The notes: generated by a model from the letters alone, not told the origin. Shown: positions 52,951-62,008, counted from the first letter of the stretch. The stretch: 64,000 nucleotides of DNA from Hyphomicrobiales bacterium (GCA_900470155.1 UBZT01000009.1:372001-436000); one strand, 5' to 3'. A program made the numbers and translations.

Positions 52951-52967
52951 TCCGCTTCCCCGTCTTT

Positions 52968-53405
52968 CTAGGTTCTCAGGCCTCGCTGCCTGACAACCTC
53001 CCTGGCCTTCGCCTGCGCCTCGTGAAACGCCTGCGGCTGCCACACTTGAAAATGATCCGATCGACCGACGAAGCAGACTTCCGAGGAAATTCCCGTAAAA
53101 TCCCGGATGAACTCCGTCACCATCAGCCGCCCCTCCGCATCGAGACGCATGAAGACGCCACCACCATGCAACAGCAGCGACATCTCGTTCGACTCCAAAG
53201 CGAAAGGATCTTCCGCCGCCACCTTTCGCTCGTATCGCTCCAGCAAATCGGGGCCGCCGATATTGATTGCCGGATAGACGAAATCCTGAAGACAATAAAG
53301 CTCCTGAATCTCGAGCTCCGCGAGAACGGCGCGAAAAGCCGCAGGAACGGAGACCCGCCCCTTCGCATCGATCCTGTTTGTCGCATTGGACAGGAAGCGG
53401 CTCAT
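52968..53405 (-). CDS. mraZ: Transcriptional regulator MraZ
   Basis: It is the DNA-binding repressor of the division cluster and the first gene of the cluster. The 145-residue protein has two SpoVT/AbrB-like halves: [17 protein letters not shown] near residue 10 and [18 protein letters not shown] near 85. GGGGGAGG lies 10 bases before the ATG. Four TGGG boxes about 165 bp upstream are its expected operator. Confidence 0.96.
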   Translation of the reverse strand: MSRFLSNATNRIDAKGRVSVPAAFRAVLAELEIQELYCLQDFVYPAINIGGPDLLERYERKVAAEDPFALESNEMSLLLHGGGVFMRLDAEGRLMVTEFIRDFTGISSEVCFVGRSDHFQVWQPQAFHEAQAKAREVVRQRGLRT

Positions 53406-53569
53406 CACAATCGACCGACCTCCCCCTCGATCGGAAGCCACTGATCGGCTTCCGGGAACTCGTTACGCCAGCCGCTGACGACCCGACACACAGCCCATCC
53501 GCATTGTGGGACTGCCTGCCTGAACTCCGGGCTCTCGGGGTAAAATCAACCCCTGTAACGGCATGCATT

Positions 53570-53603
53570 TGGGATACCATGGGACACTATGGGCGTCAAT
53601 GGG
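53570..53603. promoter_or_regulatory. Four MraZ boxes at exact 10-bp spacing
   Basis: TGGG occurs at 53570, 53580, 53590 and 53600 on the plus strand, each followed by six variable bases. MraZ is known to bind tandem TGGG-type repeats near its own promoter. The period of one helical turn places all boxes on one DNA face. The repeats overlie the -35 and -10 elements of the next entry. Confidence 0.85.
53571..53599 (-). promoter_or_regulatory. Sigma70-type promoter of the mraZ/dcw operon
   Basis: On the minus strand TTGACG (53599-53594), a 17-base spacer and TATCCC (53576-53571). Transcription would start near 53563, with a leader of about 158 nt before mraZ. The whole core promoter is covered by the four MraZ boxes, which fits self-repression by blocking RNA polymerase. 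Confidence 0.6.
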
Positions 53604-53654
53604 AACGGACTGGCGAAACCCCTTTCAGGATTCAATATTGATAGGCCGTTAAGG

Positions 53655-53670
53655 TTAACGAAAGGTTAGA
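53655..53670 (-). promoter_or_regulatory. Near-consensus CtrA site upstream of mraZ
   Basis: On the minus strand CTAA, seven bases, TTAAC, one mismatch from TTAA-N7-TTAAC. A second TTAA word is adjacent at 53649-53652. It is about 55 bp upstream of the predicted -35, where an activator could bind. Function is inferred. Confidence 0.4.
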
Positions 53671-53812
53671 AAACACTGGCAAGACAACGCTTTCGCGGCA
53701 CAGCGCGCGATGTCACCGATTTCGGCAATACTAGTTTTAACTCGGGGATCTCAGCAGCTTGGCTGATTTTCGCGCTTGCCTCCATACCCGCCCAAAGGCG
53801 GAGGGAGAGAAT

Positions 53813-54237
53813 TTGCCAGTTGGCCTGTAAGCCGGGTTCTGTATAGCTCCGGTTACCCGGAACGTGGCAGCCATTCATCTGGGACAGCATTTGCACGCTG
53901 CCTCTCGCAACCCACCCGGATGACTGGCCCGGAAACAGGCTGTTGTGGCGCTTGCGCGTCACCCGCGTCATCCCTATTCGGTCTTGCTCCCGGTGGGGTT
54001 TACCATGCCGTCCCTGTTGCCAGCGACGCGGTGGGCTCTTACCCCACCCTTTCACCCTTACCTCGCAGCGCCCGATGCAGGCATCGGGCAATCGAGGCGG
54101 TTTCCTCTCTGTGGCACTTTCCCTAGGGTCGCCCCCGCCGGACGTTATCCGGCACCGTATTTCCGTGGAGCCCGGACTTTCCTCCCCTTACCGTCTTTCG
54201 ACATTGGTAAAGCGCGGCTGCCCGGCCAACTGGCATG
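53813..54237 (-). ncRNA. rnpB: RNase P RNA (type A)
   Basis: The catalytic RNA that matures tRNA 5' ends. On the minus strand the 5' conserved block GAGGAAAGTCCGGGCTCC lies at 54165-54182, and the 3' block with ACCCGGCTTACAGG at about 53824-53840 pairs with it to form P4. The ends close helix P1: GCCAGTTGG near 54227-54235 pairs exactly with CCAACTGGC at 53815-53823. About 425 nt is normal. Ends are estimated from P1. A GC stem at 53788-53801 lies just beyond the 3' end. The gene is 400 bp upstream of mraZ on the same strand, as in other Rhizobiaceae. Confidence 0.97.
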
Positions 54238-54312
54238 GCGTCCTTAAACGACCGAGGCGGCGAATGCCAACAAAAACATATGCGAAGCCGACACTTGGGC
54301 GCATTTGGTGAA

Positions 54313-55503
54313 TCAGTCCCTGAAGACCGGGGAAAAGACATCCCCATAGGCATCGTCCTCGATGGCGCCATGCTGCAGCAGCGCTGCCCCAAGCCGGCCA
54401 ATTTCGTCTGAACTCTTTGCCGCCGCGCCGCATCCGCCGGTCAACACGGCAATGCGCTCGCTGGCAAAGCCAATGGCTGGATAGTTGTCGGGGGTAAACG
54501 AAGTCACACAGGCAGCCATGCTGGGCCGCACCTCTTTGAGGCCCGGCACCAGCCGCGCAATAACCCCTTGAAGGTGGTCGCGTGTCGTCTCGCGCCCACC
54601 GCCCCGGAACCATGCACGAATGTCCGGCTCCGTTGCCAGCAGCAGATCATCAGGATCGCCGCCGATTTTCAAATAGGTACGACCGTCAGGATATCGAACC
54701 GGCGGCAGAAGGTAGATGTGTTCGCGCGGATCGTCCGGCTGGTGTATCAGGGACGGCATGCTGGCATAGGCGGCGAGATCCCCGTCTGGAATTTCGAAGA
54801 ATGCAACGGTTCGGCCATAAACCGACAGATGAACGGGCCGCGGCAAGAGATTCGCCGCAATGGAGAAACCGCCCGCCGCCACCAGAACCTTTTCGGCGGC
54901 AAATTCACGGCCATCATCCGTGGTCACCACGGCAAGCCCCGCCTCTTCGCGGATCGAGACCGCAGCATGGCGGATCAGCGTGGCCCCAGCCCTTGCGGCC
55001 AGCACGCTCTGCGCCTCGACCAGCCTGCGTGGATTGACATAGCCGGCATGGGCGCCTTCAAAGACGCCTTCGCATTCGACGCCGAACTCGAAATAGGCGA
55101 AACGGTTTTTCAGCTCGCCAGCCGAAAGCATCTCGGTCTCGACGCCCAACTCGGCCGCAGCGGCTACGACCTGGGAGATATAAGGATCAGAGCCACCACG
55201 TTTCGGCCCGACGATCAGGCAGCCGACTTCCTCGTAGAAGTCGATGCCACTATCCGCGGCAATGCTGCCGTAGCGGGCGATCGAACGGTTTGCGAGCCGC
55301 GCCCAGACCGGATTGGAATCAATCGTCCGGGTAATCCGCGCCTCGTCATAATGACTGCCAAACACGCCGCGATGGGTAGACCAGTTCGCCGGTTCATCAG
55401 GGCCGATGATCGCCACCCCATCACCCGATGCCGCCAGATACTTGCCGGCAGCAGCCCCCATCATGCCGCGCCCGACAACGATCGCCTTGAAGCGTTCAAC
55501 CAT
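54313..55503 (-). CDS. FAD-dependent amino acid/sarcosine-type oxidase
   Basis: A 396-residue flavoprotein of the DAO superfamily, nearest in form to monomeric sarcosine oxidase and N-methyltryptophan oxidase (SolA). The FAD loop is IVVGRGMMGAAAGKYLA at the start, followed by THRGVFGSHYDEARITR. Residues 150-160 (AHAGYVNPRRLVEAQ) and CVTSFTPDNYPAIGF near 350 are typical, as is the final glycine-rich FAD contact GGCGAAAKSSDEIG. The exact amine substrate is unknown. It is alone, between rnpB and the transglycosylase gene. Confidence 0.88.
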   Translation of the reverse strand: MVERFKAIVVGRGMMGAAAGKYLAASGDGVAIIGPDEPANWSTHRGVFGSHYDEARITRTIDSNPVWARLANRSIARYGSIAADSGIDFYEEVGCLIVGPKRGGSDPYISQVVAAAAELGVETEMLSAGELKNRFAYFEFGVECEGVFEGAHAGYVNPRRLVEAQSVLAARAGATLIRHAAVSIREEAGLAVVTTDDGREFAAEKVLVAAGGFSIAANLLPRPVHLSVYGRTVAFFEIPDGDLAAYASMPSLIHQPDDPREHIYLLPPVRYPDGRTYLKIGGDPDDLLLATEPDIRAWFRGGGRETTRDHLQGVIARLVPGLKEVRPSMAACVTSFTPDNYPAIGFASERIAVLTGGCGAAAKSSDEIGRLGAALLQHGAIEDDAYGDVFSPVFRD

Positions 55504-55590
55504 GACTCACCATCCAATACATGTTCGTTCTTGGATAGCATGAAGAAACGGCCTGTCCATCAGGGCGCGGTCATCTGCCACAGGAGATCG

Positions 55591-56115
55591 TTAGGTCCCG
55601 ATCAGCGCAAGCACCTTGCCGCAATAGCGTTTGGAGACCGGGTTCATGCGCTTGGCGCCATGGCCGGCATTGTAGCGCAGGATGGTGCTGCAGGTTTCGC
55701 CATTGCCGAGATCATGCGCCATGGACAGATATTTCATGCCGTAGCGAATGTTGGTTTCGGGATCATAGAGCCCCTTCTTGCTACCGCTGTAGCCCATGTA
55801 GCGTGCGGTGGCAGGCTTGATTTGCATCAGCCCGATTTCACCGGCACTGCCGCGTGCCTTCGGATTGAAGTTGCTCTCGATGCGGACCACTGCATGCGCC
55901 AGGTCAACCGGCACGCCATATTGCTTGGCATATTTCGAGATGATCGCGCCATAGGGGCTTTTCGAAAACGCGGGAGCCGTTGGGAAACCGGCATCGCGGG
56001 TGATCGTTTTCAGAGGCATTTTGATGCGACTTTCGTCGTCTCGGGCAAGCGCCGCCTGGGTGTGGGACAAAAGGATAGCGAGGCATGCCGCAGCAGCAAC
56101 AAGTCGTCTGTTCAT
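55591..56115 (-). CDS. Lytic transglycosylase (SLT domain), periplasmic
   Basis: A 174-residue protein with a signal peptide (about 1-24) and one SLT domain. The catalytic glutamate is in VVRIESNFNP, followed by GEIGLMQIKPATARYMGYSG and DPETNIRYGMKYLS, then LRYNAGHG. It cleaves the MurNAc-GlcNAc bond, forming an anhydro product. It resembles the second transglycosylase at 61-62 kb in this part and may be a paralogue. It is separated by 256 bp from the amidase gene on the same strand. Confidence 0.92.
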   Translation of the reverse strand: MNRRLVAAAACLAILLSHTQAALARDDESRIKMPLKTITRDAGFPTAPAFSKSPYGAIISKYAKQYGVPVDLAHAVVRIESNFNPKARGSAGEIGLMQIKPATARYMGYSGSKKGLYDPETNIRYGMKYLSMAHDLGNGETCSTILRYNAGHGAKRMNPVSKRYCGKVLALIGT

Positions 56116-56184
56116 GAAAAGGTCAGTCTCCTACAAAGGCAGGTCGTCGGCGCAAGTCAGAGCGGACGCAATCCTTCGGCGTCA

Positions 56185-56202
56185 CGAGCCCTCATGGGCT
56201 CG
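56185..56202 (-). terminator. Hairpin between the amidase and transglycosylase genes
   Basis: CGAGCCC at 56185-56191 and GGGCTCG at 56196-56202 form a perfect 7-bp stem with loop TCAT, 170 bp beyond the amidase stop. No T run follows. The rest of the gap (56116-56371) shows nothing else I can name. Confidence 0.35.
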
Positions 56203-56371
56203 CCAAACCATGCCTTTATGTTGATGTTTGCGGTCGGTTCCGAAGAATTCCGCGCCGCCGTTCAGCCCGCTCTTTAGACCGGCTCAATAAGGAATTCGTG
56301 TGGCACTGCAACAAATCGGCATGCCAAACGTTGTTGGGCGCGCCATTTGGGCTCCATGTCGGGGCAAGGTT

Positions 56372-57133
56372 TCAGGCAAATCTCGGCAGGCTGGTCAGAA
56401 GTCGATGCAGCGTCTCGATGGTGGAACTGTCGGCGATGCCGTCAACCTTGACGGGCCGAAAATGACGCTGGAACGCGGCGACAACGCCTTCCGTCTTTGC
56501 ACAATAATCGCCATTGATTTCAACCGCATAACCATAGAGCGACAGCATCGATTGGAGGGCCTCGACGGGTTGACCCTGATCGCCGCGCTGGAAAAACCGG
56601 CCGCCGCCGAGCGGTGCCGGCTCGACCCAGTGGCCGACACCCGCATGATGAAGCTTCGACCAGGGGAAATTTTCACCCGGGTCGACCTTGCGAACAGGCG
56701 CCACATCGGAGTGTGCCAGCACCCGTTCAGGGGCAATCTGGTGTCTTTCGACGCATTCGCGACACAATTCGATCAGGGATTCGATCTGCCGGTCCGGATA
56801 ATTGGGAAGGCCGGCGGGGTGCCCGCCATTGGCGATCTCGATGCCGATCGAGCGCGAATTGATGTCCGTCTCGCCAGCCCACGAACTCTGACCCGCGTGC
56901 CAGGCCCTTCGATCTTCGGGCACCATCTGCACCACCCGCCCGTCCTCATGCACGATGTAGTGGCTCGATACCTGGCTTTCCGGATTGCACAGCCAGGCTT
57001 GCGCGCCCTCACCCGTCGGCATGCCGGTATAGTGAAGCAGGAGAATATCCGGACGGGTCACGCCGATCCGTTCGCCGAAATTCGGCGATGGGACCACCTC
57101 GGCGAGGCGGCATTCAGCGGCAAAGGATGTCAT
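56372..57133 (-). CDS. N-acetylmuramoyl-L-alanine amidase with peptidoglycan-binding domain
   Basis: A 253-residue zinc amidase of the Amidase_2 (AmpD/AmiD) family. Zinc ligands are in LLLHYTGMP (His), and VLAHSDVAPVRKVDPG (His and Asp); AWHAGQSSWAG and SIGIEIANGG match the family. Residues about 190-250 are a PG_binding_1 repeat domain (LYGYAVEINGDYCAK). No signal peptide is clear, so it may recycle muropeptides in the cytoplasm as AmpD does. The start overlaps the DjlA-like gene stop in ATGA, so the two are coupled. Confidence 0.93.
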   Translation of the reverse strand: MTSFAAECRLAEVVPSPNFGERIGVTRPDILLLHYTGMPTGEGAQAWLCNPESQVSSHYIVHEDGRVVQMVPEDRRAWHAGQSSWAGETDINSRSIGIEIANGGHPAGLPNYPDRQIESLIELCRECVERHQIAPERVLAHSDVAPVRKVDPGENFPWSKLHHAGVGHWVEPAPLGGGRFFQRGDQGQPVEALQSMLSLYGYAVEINGDYCAKTEGVVAAFQRHFRPVKVDGIADSSTIETLHRLLTSLPRFA

Positions 57134-57867
57134 GCTGCCCGGCGTTCTTTTTCGATCGCGGAATAGGCCGCATTGAATTTTGCCATGCGATGGGTGGCAA
57201 CCGAGTGGAATTCCGCCGGAATGCCGCGTGCGTGCAAGCGATCCGGATGATGTTCGGCTGCCAGCGAGCGATAACGCTTGCGGATTGTGGCAAAGTCATC
57301 GGACGGCTGAACACCCAGCACGCCGTAAGGGTCGCCATCAAGATGGATATGCCGCTCAGTGATCATCGCAAAGCGCTCTTCCGGAATAGCGAAGATCTCC
57401 GAGATCCTGGCAAGAAACGCCATTTCGCTCTCATGCACCAGCCCGTCTGCCTTCGCGATATGGAACAGGGCATCGATGATATCCTCGAGTACCGGGCAGA
57501 AGTTATCGCAGGTCCGGCACATGTTGGCGAGGTTCGTGGCATAGGTCTCGAAACCCGCCACGTCCTGGCGCGCCAGATTGTACAGGCGGGCAACATTGCG
57601 CGCCTCTTCCGGCGGGAAATCGAAGATCTTGCGGAAGGCGTCGACTTCGGCAACCGAGACAACGCCATCGGCTTTGGCCATCTTTGCCGAGAGCGCAATG
57701 ATCGCTACCGAGAAGGAAACACGACGCCGCGTTTCGGGGTCGCCTTCAAAGACGGTCCGGATGGCCTCGATCATCCCGTGCAGCGCGCTGCCCGCAGCAT
57801 CACCGATCGCGCCGAGCAAACGGTCCCAGAATGAAGATATCTGCTCGCAGGCGAAATCAAAAATCAT
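57130..57867 (-). CDS. DjlA-like co-chaperone with TerB and J domains
   Basis: A 245-residue protein with a TerB-like helical domain (about 50-165) and a C-terminal J domain (about 175-240). The J signature is present in AAEHHPDRL. DjlA proteins stimulate DnaK ATPase. The N-terminus is hydrophobic to amphipathic rather than a clear membrane span. ATG 57867 follows AAGGTCGCGAC. It is first in a two-gene unit with the amidase gene, an order I have seen in other rhizobia. Confidence 0.9.
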   Translation of the reverse strand: MIFDFACEQISSFWDRLLGAIGDAAGSALHGMIEAIRTVFEGDPETRRRVSFSVAIIALSAKMAKADGVVSVAEVDAFRKIFDFPPEEARNVARLYNLARQDVAGFETYATNLANMCRTCDNFCPVLEDIIDALFHIAKADGLVHESEMAFLARISEIFAIPEERFAMITERHIHLDGDPYGVLGVQPSDDFATIRKRYRSLAAEHHPDRLHARGIPAEFHSVATHRMAKFNAAYSAIEKERRAA

Positions 57868-58045
57868 GTCGCGACCTTGACCAAATATCGGCAAAAAAGC
57901 AACCCGACACCCCGTGAACGGCATTAAACTTTATTCATGTTCGGTTGCGAAAAGCTGAACCTGGGGCACGATTTACATTCGCGCAATTGATTGGACTATT
58001 CACCATGCGCATGCGAGCAGCCATCGATCAGTTCCGGTGGATCCC

Positions 58046-58921
58046 ATGCAAACAGACATTTCCAAAGGCGCCCTTGGCCTCGGGCTCGGCGCGATCGGCG
58101 TCACGATGTTCGGCCTGACGCTGCCCATGACGCATATTGCGCTGACCGGCTTTTCGCCGGAAGTCATCACGTTTGGACGCGCCGTGATCGCCACGATGGC
58201 CGCCGGAATAGCACTTCTGGCGCTCGGCAAACGCTGGCCATCCGGCGCATTTCCGACGCTGTTTCTGGCCGGCCTCTGTCTCGTCTATGGTTTCCCGATC
58301 TTTTCATCGATCGCCATGCAGACCCTTCCCGCCGGCCATGGCGGCGTCGTTCTCGGACTGCTGCCGCTGCTCACGTCCATTTTTGCGGTGATCGTCGACG
58401 GCGAACGACCAAGCCCCCTCTTCTGGGTCTGCGGCCTGACCGGTGCCGGTCTCGTCGCCCTGTTTTCAGCAAGACAGAACGGCTTCCACCTCGAACTCGG
58501 CGACCTCTGGCTTCTCGCCGCGGCCGTGTCGGCATCGTTAGGCTATGTCCTATCCGCCCGCCTCGCCCGCACCCTCTCGGGATGGGAAGTGATGTCCTGG
58601 GCGCTTGTGGTCACCCTGCCCCTGTCGCTGGTCGGGCTGGCGCTGACGGCCGCAAATGGCATCCACGCACCCGATCAGGCAGCGATCGGCGCCCTGCTCT
58701 ATCATGGCCTGATCTCGATGTTTGCCGGCTTCATTTTCTGGAATGCAGGGCTCGCCATCGGTGGCATTGCCAAGGTTGCGCAGATCCAGTTGATGCAGAC
58801 TTTTGTCACGCTCGCCTTTTCCACAATCTTGCTCGGCGAGCAGATCGGAATTGAAACGATTATATTCGCCCTGGCGGTCGCCTTCGTCGTCTGGCTCGGC
58901 CGAAAGGCCCGTTTTTCTTGA
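58046..58921 (+). CDS. DMT superfamily transporter (EamA domains)
   Basis: A 291-residue protein with ten predicted membrane helices in two EamA repeats, a drug/metabolite transporter. Examples are the first repeat VTMFGLTLPMTHIALTGF and the second ALLYHGLISMFAGFIFWNA. The substrate cannot be told. ATG 58046 is chosen over an in-frame GTG at 58037. It is divergent from the DjlA-like gene over 178 bp and precedes the pfp gene by 93 bp. Confidence 0.9.
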   Translation: MQTDISKGALGLGLGAIGVTMFGLTLPMTHIALTGFSPEVITFGRAVIATMAAGIALLALGKRWPSGAFPTLFLAGLCLVYGFPIFSSIAMQTLPAGHGGVVLGLLPLLTSIFAVIVDGERPSPLFWVCGLTGAGLVALFSARQNGFHLELGDLWLLAAAVSASLGYVLSARLARTLSGWEVMSWALVVTLPLSLVGLALTAANGIHAPDQAAIGALLYHGLISMFAGFIFWNAGLAIGGIAKVAQIQLMQTFVTLAFSTILLGEQIGIETIIFALAVAFVVWLGRKARFS

Positions 58922-59014
58922 TTTTTTGGCTTTACAGCCCGCGCTGACTGTCGCATCCATTCGACCGGAAACGTCATATTGGCGGCACCGCCGGACGGTG
59001 CTCAAGGAGGATCG

Positions 59015-60229
59015 ATGGCCAAACAGAAAGTCGCAATGCTGACCGCTGGTGGTCTTGCCCCCTGCCTCTCGTCCGCGGTCGGCGGGCTGATCGAGCGCTA
59101 CAATGACATCGCCCCTGACGTCGAGATGATCGCCTACAAGTCCGGCTATCGCGGCCTGCTGATGGATTACAAGATCGAGATCAACCAGGACATGCGCGAA
59201 AAGGCGCATCTGCTGCATCGCTACGGCGGCTCGCCGATCGGCAACAGCCGCGTCAAGCTGACCAATGCCGCCGATTGCATCAAGCGCGGTCTGGTCAAGG
59301 AAGGCGAAAATCCGCTGCGCGTCGCAGCCGAACGCCTGGCAAACGATGGCGTGACGATCCTGCATACCATCGGTGGCGACGACACCAATACCACCGCCGC
59401 CGATCTGGCAGCCTATCTCGGCGCCCACGGCTATGACCTGACCGTCGTCGGACTGCCCAAGACCGTCGACAACGATGTCGTGCCGATCAGGCAGTCGCTC
59501 GGCGCCTGGACGGCCGCCGATGTCGGTGCCCGCTTCTTCGACCACGTCTCCAACGAACAGAGTGCGGCACCGCGCTCGCTCGTCATTCATGAAGTGATGG
59601 GCCGCCATTGCGGCTGGCTGACCGCGGCAACCGCCCGCGCCTATATCCAGCGCACCAAGCACAACGAATATATCGACGGCTTCATGATGAACCAGGAGCT
59701 CAAGAACATCGATGGCCTCTATCTTCCGGAAACCCATTTCGACATGCAGGCGGAAGCGGAGCGCCTGAAGGAGATCATGGACCGCACCGGTTTCGTCACG
59801 CTGTTCGTTTCGGAAGGCGCCTGTCTGGATGAAATCGTTGCGGAACGCGAAGCGTCTGGCGACGAGGTCAAGCGCGATGCTTTCGGCCATGTCAAGATCG
59901 ACACGATCAATGTCGGCAACTGGTTCCAGAAGCAATTTGCCAAGCTGCTCGATGCCGAACGTTCAATGGTGCAGAAATCCGGTTATTTCGCCCGATCCGC
60001 CCCGGCGAACGCCGAGGACCTGCGCTTGATCCAGAGCATGGTCGATCTCGCCGTGGAAAGTGGATTGAACAAGGTCTCCGGTGTGACCGGCCATGACGAG
60101 GACCAGGACGGCAAGCTTCGCACCATTGAGTTCCCACGCATCAAGGGAGGCAAGGCCTTCGATCTTTCGACCCCATGGTTCAAGGGCGTGATGGATTATT
60201 TGGGCCAGAAGTATCAACCTGTGAATTGA
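59015..60229 (+). CDS. pfp: Pyrophosphate-dependent 6-phosphofructokinase
   Basis: It reversibly phosphorylates fructose 6-phosphate using PPi. The 404-residue protein has AMLTAGGLAPCLSSAVGG at the start, HTIGGDDTNTTAAD (the Asp of GGDD excludes ATP and marks PPi use), GLPKTVDND (catalytic Asp region), and EVMGRHCGWLTAATA. Rhizobia usually lack the ATP enzyme and carry this one instead. AAGGAGGATCG precedes the ATG, a strong ribosome site. Confidence 0.96.
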   Translation: MAKQKVAMLTAGGLAPCLSSAVGGLIERYNDIAPDVEMIAYKSGYRGLLMDYKIEINQDMREKAHLLHRYGGSPIGNSRVKLTNAADCIKRGLVKEGENPLRVAAERLANDGVTILHTIGGDDTNTTAADLAAYLGAHGYDLTVVGLPKTVDNDVVPIRQSLGAWTAADVGARFFDHVSNEQSAAPRSLVIHEVMGRHCGWLTAATARAYIQRTKHNEYIDGFMMNQELKNIDGLYLPETHFDMQAEAERLKEIMDRTGFVTLFVSEGACLDEIVAEREASGDEVKRDAFGHVKIDTINVGNWFQKQFAKLLDAERSMVQKSGYFARSAPANAEDLRLIQSMVDLAVESGLNKVSGVTGHDEDQDGKLRTIEFPRIKGGKAFDLSTPWFKGVMDYLGQKYQPVN

Positions 60230-60276
60230 CCTGGGATGAGAAAGCTGGCTTCCTCTCCTGAGGAGGAGTGAGTTCT

Positions 60277-60912
60277 ATGTCCTATGAAACCTGGTTCGCC
60301 TTCGCGGCGGCCTCGGTGGTCCTTCTGGCCATTCCGGGGCCATCCATGTTGCTGGTGATATCGTATGCACTCGGCTACGGTCGCAAGACGGCATTCGCCA
60401 CCGTAACCGGCGTCGCCCTTGGTCATTTGGTTGCTATGACCGCAGCCGTGGTGGGCTTGGCAGCTTTGCTCATTGGGTCGGCCACAGCCTTTGCTGTGGT
60501 AAAATGGATCGGTGCCGCCTACCTCTTGCTGATGGCGATCAACCTTTGGCGTGCACCGGCAGGCAAGGTGCCCGTCGCCGACAATGACAACCTTCCTCAA
60601 GACAAGCCCCTGAAGATCGTCGCGCACTGCTTCGCGGTGACCGCGGGCGATGCGAAAAACATCGCCATTCTTGTCGCATTTCTGCCGCAATTCATGACTG
60701 CGACGCTCCCGATTTCAGATCAGGTCTACGCACTGATCTCAACATATGTTGCCCTGTCGACCGTGGTTGCCGCCGCCTACGCGCTGATGGCTGGAAAAGC
60801 CCTTAAATACATCCGCAAACGCTCAGTTCGACGGGCTAAAAAGCATGGGAACGGCACAGTTCTGATCGCTGCAGGATCAGTCACGGCAGGCTATCGCAAG
60901 ATCGCTGCCTGA
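60277..60912 (+). CDS. LysE/RhtB family amino acid exporter
   Basis: A 211-residue protein with five to six helices and the LysE family signature: AIPGPSMLLVISYALGYGRKTAFATV split as AIPGPSMLLV near residue 20, then GVALGHLVAM and KWIGAAYLLLMAINLWR. Such proteins export amino acids or homoserine lactones; the substrate is unknown. AGGAGG at 60261-60266 lies ten bases before ATG 60277. The end is basic. It lies 47 bp after pfp and may be cotranscribed. Confidence 0.92.
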   Translation: MSYETWFAFAAASVVLLAIPGPSMLLVISYALGYGRKTAFATVTGVALGHLVAMTAAVVGLAALLIGSATAFAVVKWIGAAYLLLMAINLWRAPAGKVPVADNDNLPQDKPLKIVAHCFAVTAGDAKNIAILVAFLPQFMTATLPISDQVYALISTYVALSTVVAAAYALMAGKALKYIRKRSVRRAKKHGNGTVLIAAGSVTAGYRKIAA

Positions 60913-61039
60913 GCCCCAAAAGAGCCCATTGCCCTCAAGTGCTTGCCGCAAGGGCGCGCTTGGATTAAGAAATGGAAATCTTAACGGTCGGTGATTTGTT
61001 TCTGCACCGGTCGCCTGCAGCGTGAAAACGGATAGTGGC

Positions 61040-62008
61040 ATGATCGTCAAGACAGACCGCGGCATTGCAATCTGCATGGCTGCTACCTTGCTAGCGGGCC
61101 TCACAGGATGCACCGCGATCGATGAAAACATGAAGGCTGACCTGGCCTCAGCACCGATCGCCAAGGCGAACTCCGCCGAAATGCGCGCAGCTAATGCGGC
61201 CGAAGCCATTTCCAGCGGAACCGCAGTTGCGACAACACCGGTCACCACCACCGCCGAATTGGCAGCAGCCAATCCCGGCCCTGCCCCGATCATCCCAGGC
61301 ACCGAAACCGCAGCCCCCATCCCGATGCTGAAGGAATCGTCACTGGCCGCCACTGCGCCGCAAACAGCTGCAACGCAGGCGCTGACGACTTTGGCCACGG
61401 CAACCCCGCTTCCAGGCGTCGAGCAGCAGCAGTCGGCGATTTCAGCCGAGGCAGCCTCCGTGCAGGCACTTGCTGCAGCCCCAAGCTCTGTATCCTCGGG
61501 AACGACCACAGCCGGCGCCGTACCGGCACCTGCACCCGTTGTCCTTGCCTATGCAGCTCCCTTGCGCATGACGGCTTTGACAAGCTTCGGCGACCCCTTT
61601 GACGTGACGGCGCCGAGCTCGCCTGCGGAACAGGAAGCCGAGCAAAAAGAGATGAGTGGCGGACCCACCAAGCTCAACGCGCTGATCAAGAAATATGCAA
61701 AATTCTATGAGATCCCCGAGGATCTCGTGCACCGTGTGGTCAAGCGCGAAAGCACATACAATCCCGGCGCGTATAGCAGTGGCAATTATGGTCTGATGCA
61801 GATCCGCTACAATACTGCCAAGGCCATGGGCTACAGCGGACAACCATCCGGACTGTTCGACGCCGAGACCAATATCAAGTATGCCGTGAAGTACCTCAAA
61901 GGTGCGTGGCTTGTTGCTGACAATGATCACGATCAGGCGGTCAGGCTGTATTCTCGCGGCTATTATTACGATGCCAAGCGCAAAGGCATGCTGCATCTGA
62001 CGCAGTAG
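61040..62008 (+). CDS. Lipoprotein lytic transglycosylase (SLT domain)
   Basis: A 322-residue precursor. The signal peptide ends in lipobox LTGC (cysteine near residue 23), so it is lipid-anchored. Residues about 40-205 are a low-complexity Ala, Thr, Pro-rich spacer. The C-terminal SLT domain (about 215-322) has the catalytic glutamate in VVKRESTYNPG, then GNYGLMQIRYNTAKAMGYSG and DAETNIKYAVKYL. ATG 61040 is preferred over an in-frame GTG at 61022. It is related to the transglycosylase at 55.6-56.1 kb. Confidence 0.92.
   Translation: MIVKTDRGIAICMAATLLAGLTGCTAIDENMKADLASAPIAKANSAEMRAANAAEAISSGTAVATTPVTTTAELAAANPGPAPIIPGTETAAPIPMLKESSLAATAPQTAATQALTTLATATPLPGVEQQQSAISAEAASVQALAAAPSSVSSGTTTAGAVPAPAPVVLAYAAPLRMTALTSFGDPFDVTAPSSPAEQEAEQKEMSGGPTKLNALIKKYAKFYEIPEDLVHRVVKRESTYNPGAYSSGNYGLMQIRYNTAKAMGYSGQPSGLFDAETNIKYAVKYLKGAWLVADNDHDQAVRLYSRGYYYDAKRKGMLHLTQ

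Noticed and set aside
52951..53580. A 210-codon N-terminal extension of rsmH over mraZ
   Set aside because: It overlaps mraZ in another frame and has no homology; RsmH begins at ATG 52950 with a good ribosome site.
53776..54311. Short open frames of about 100 codons over the rnpB region
   Set aside because: The sequence carries the conserved RNase P RNA blocks and a perfect P1 helix, so it is an RNA gene, not coding.
54568..56277. A 569-codon plus-strand frame opposite the oxidase and transglycosylase
   Set aside because: It spans two minus-strand genes and their gap and has composition typical of antisense shadows.
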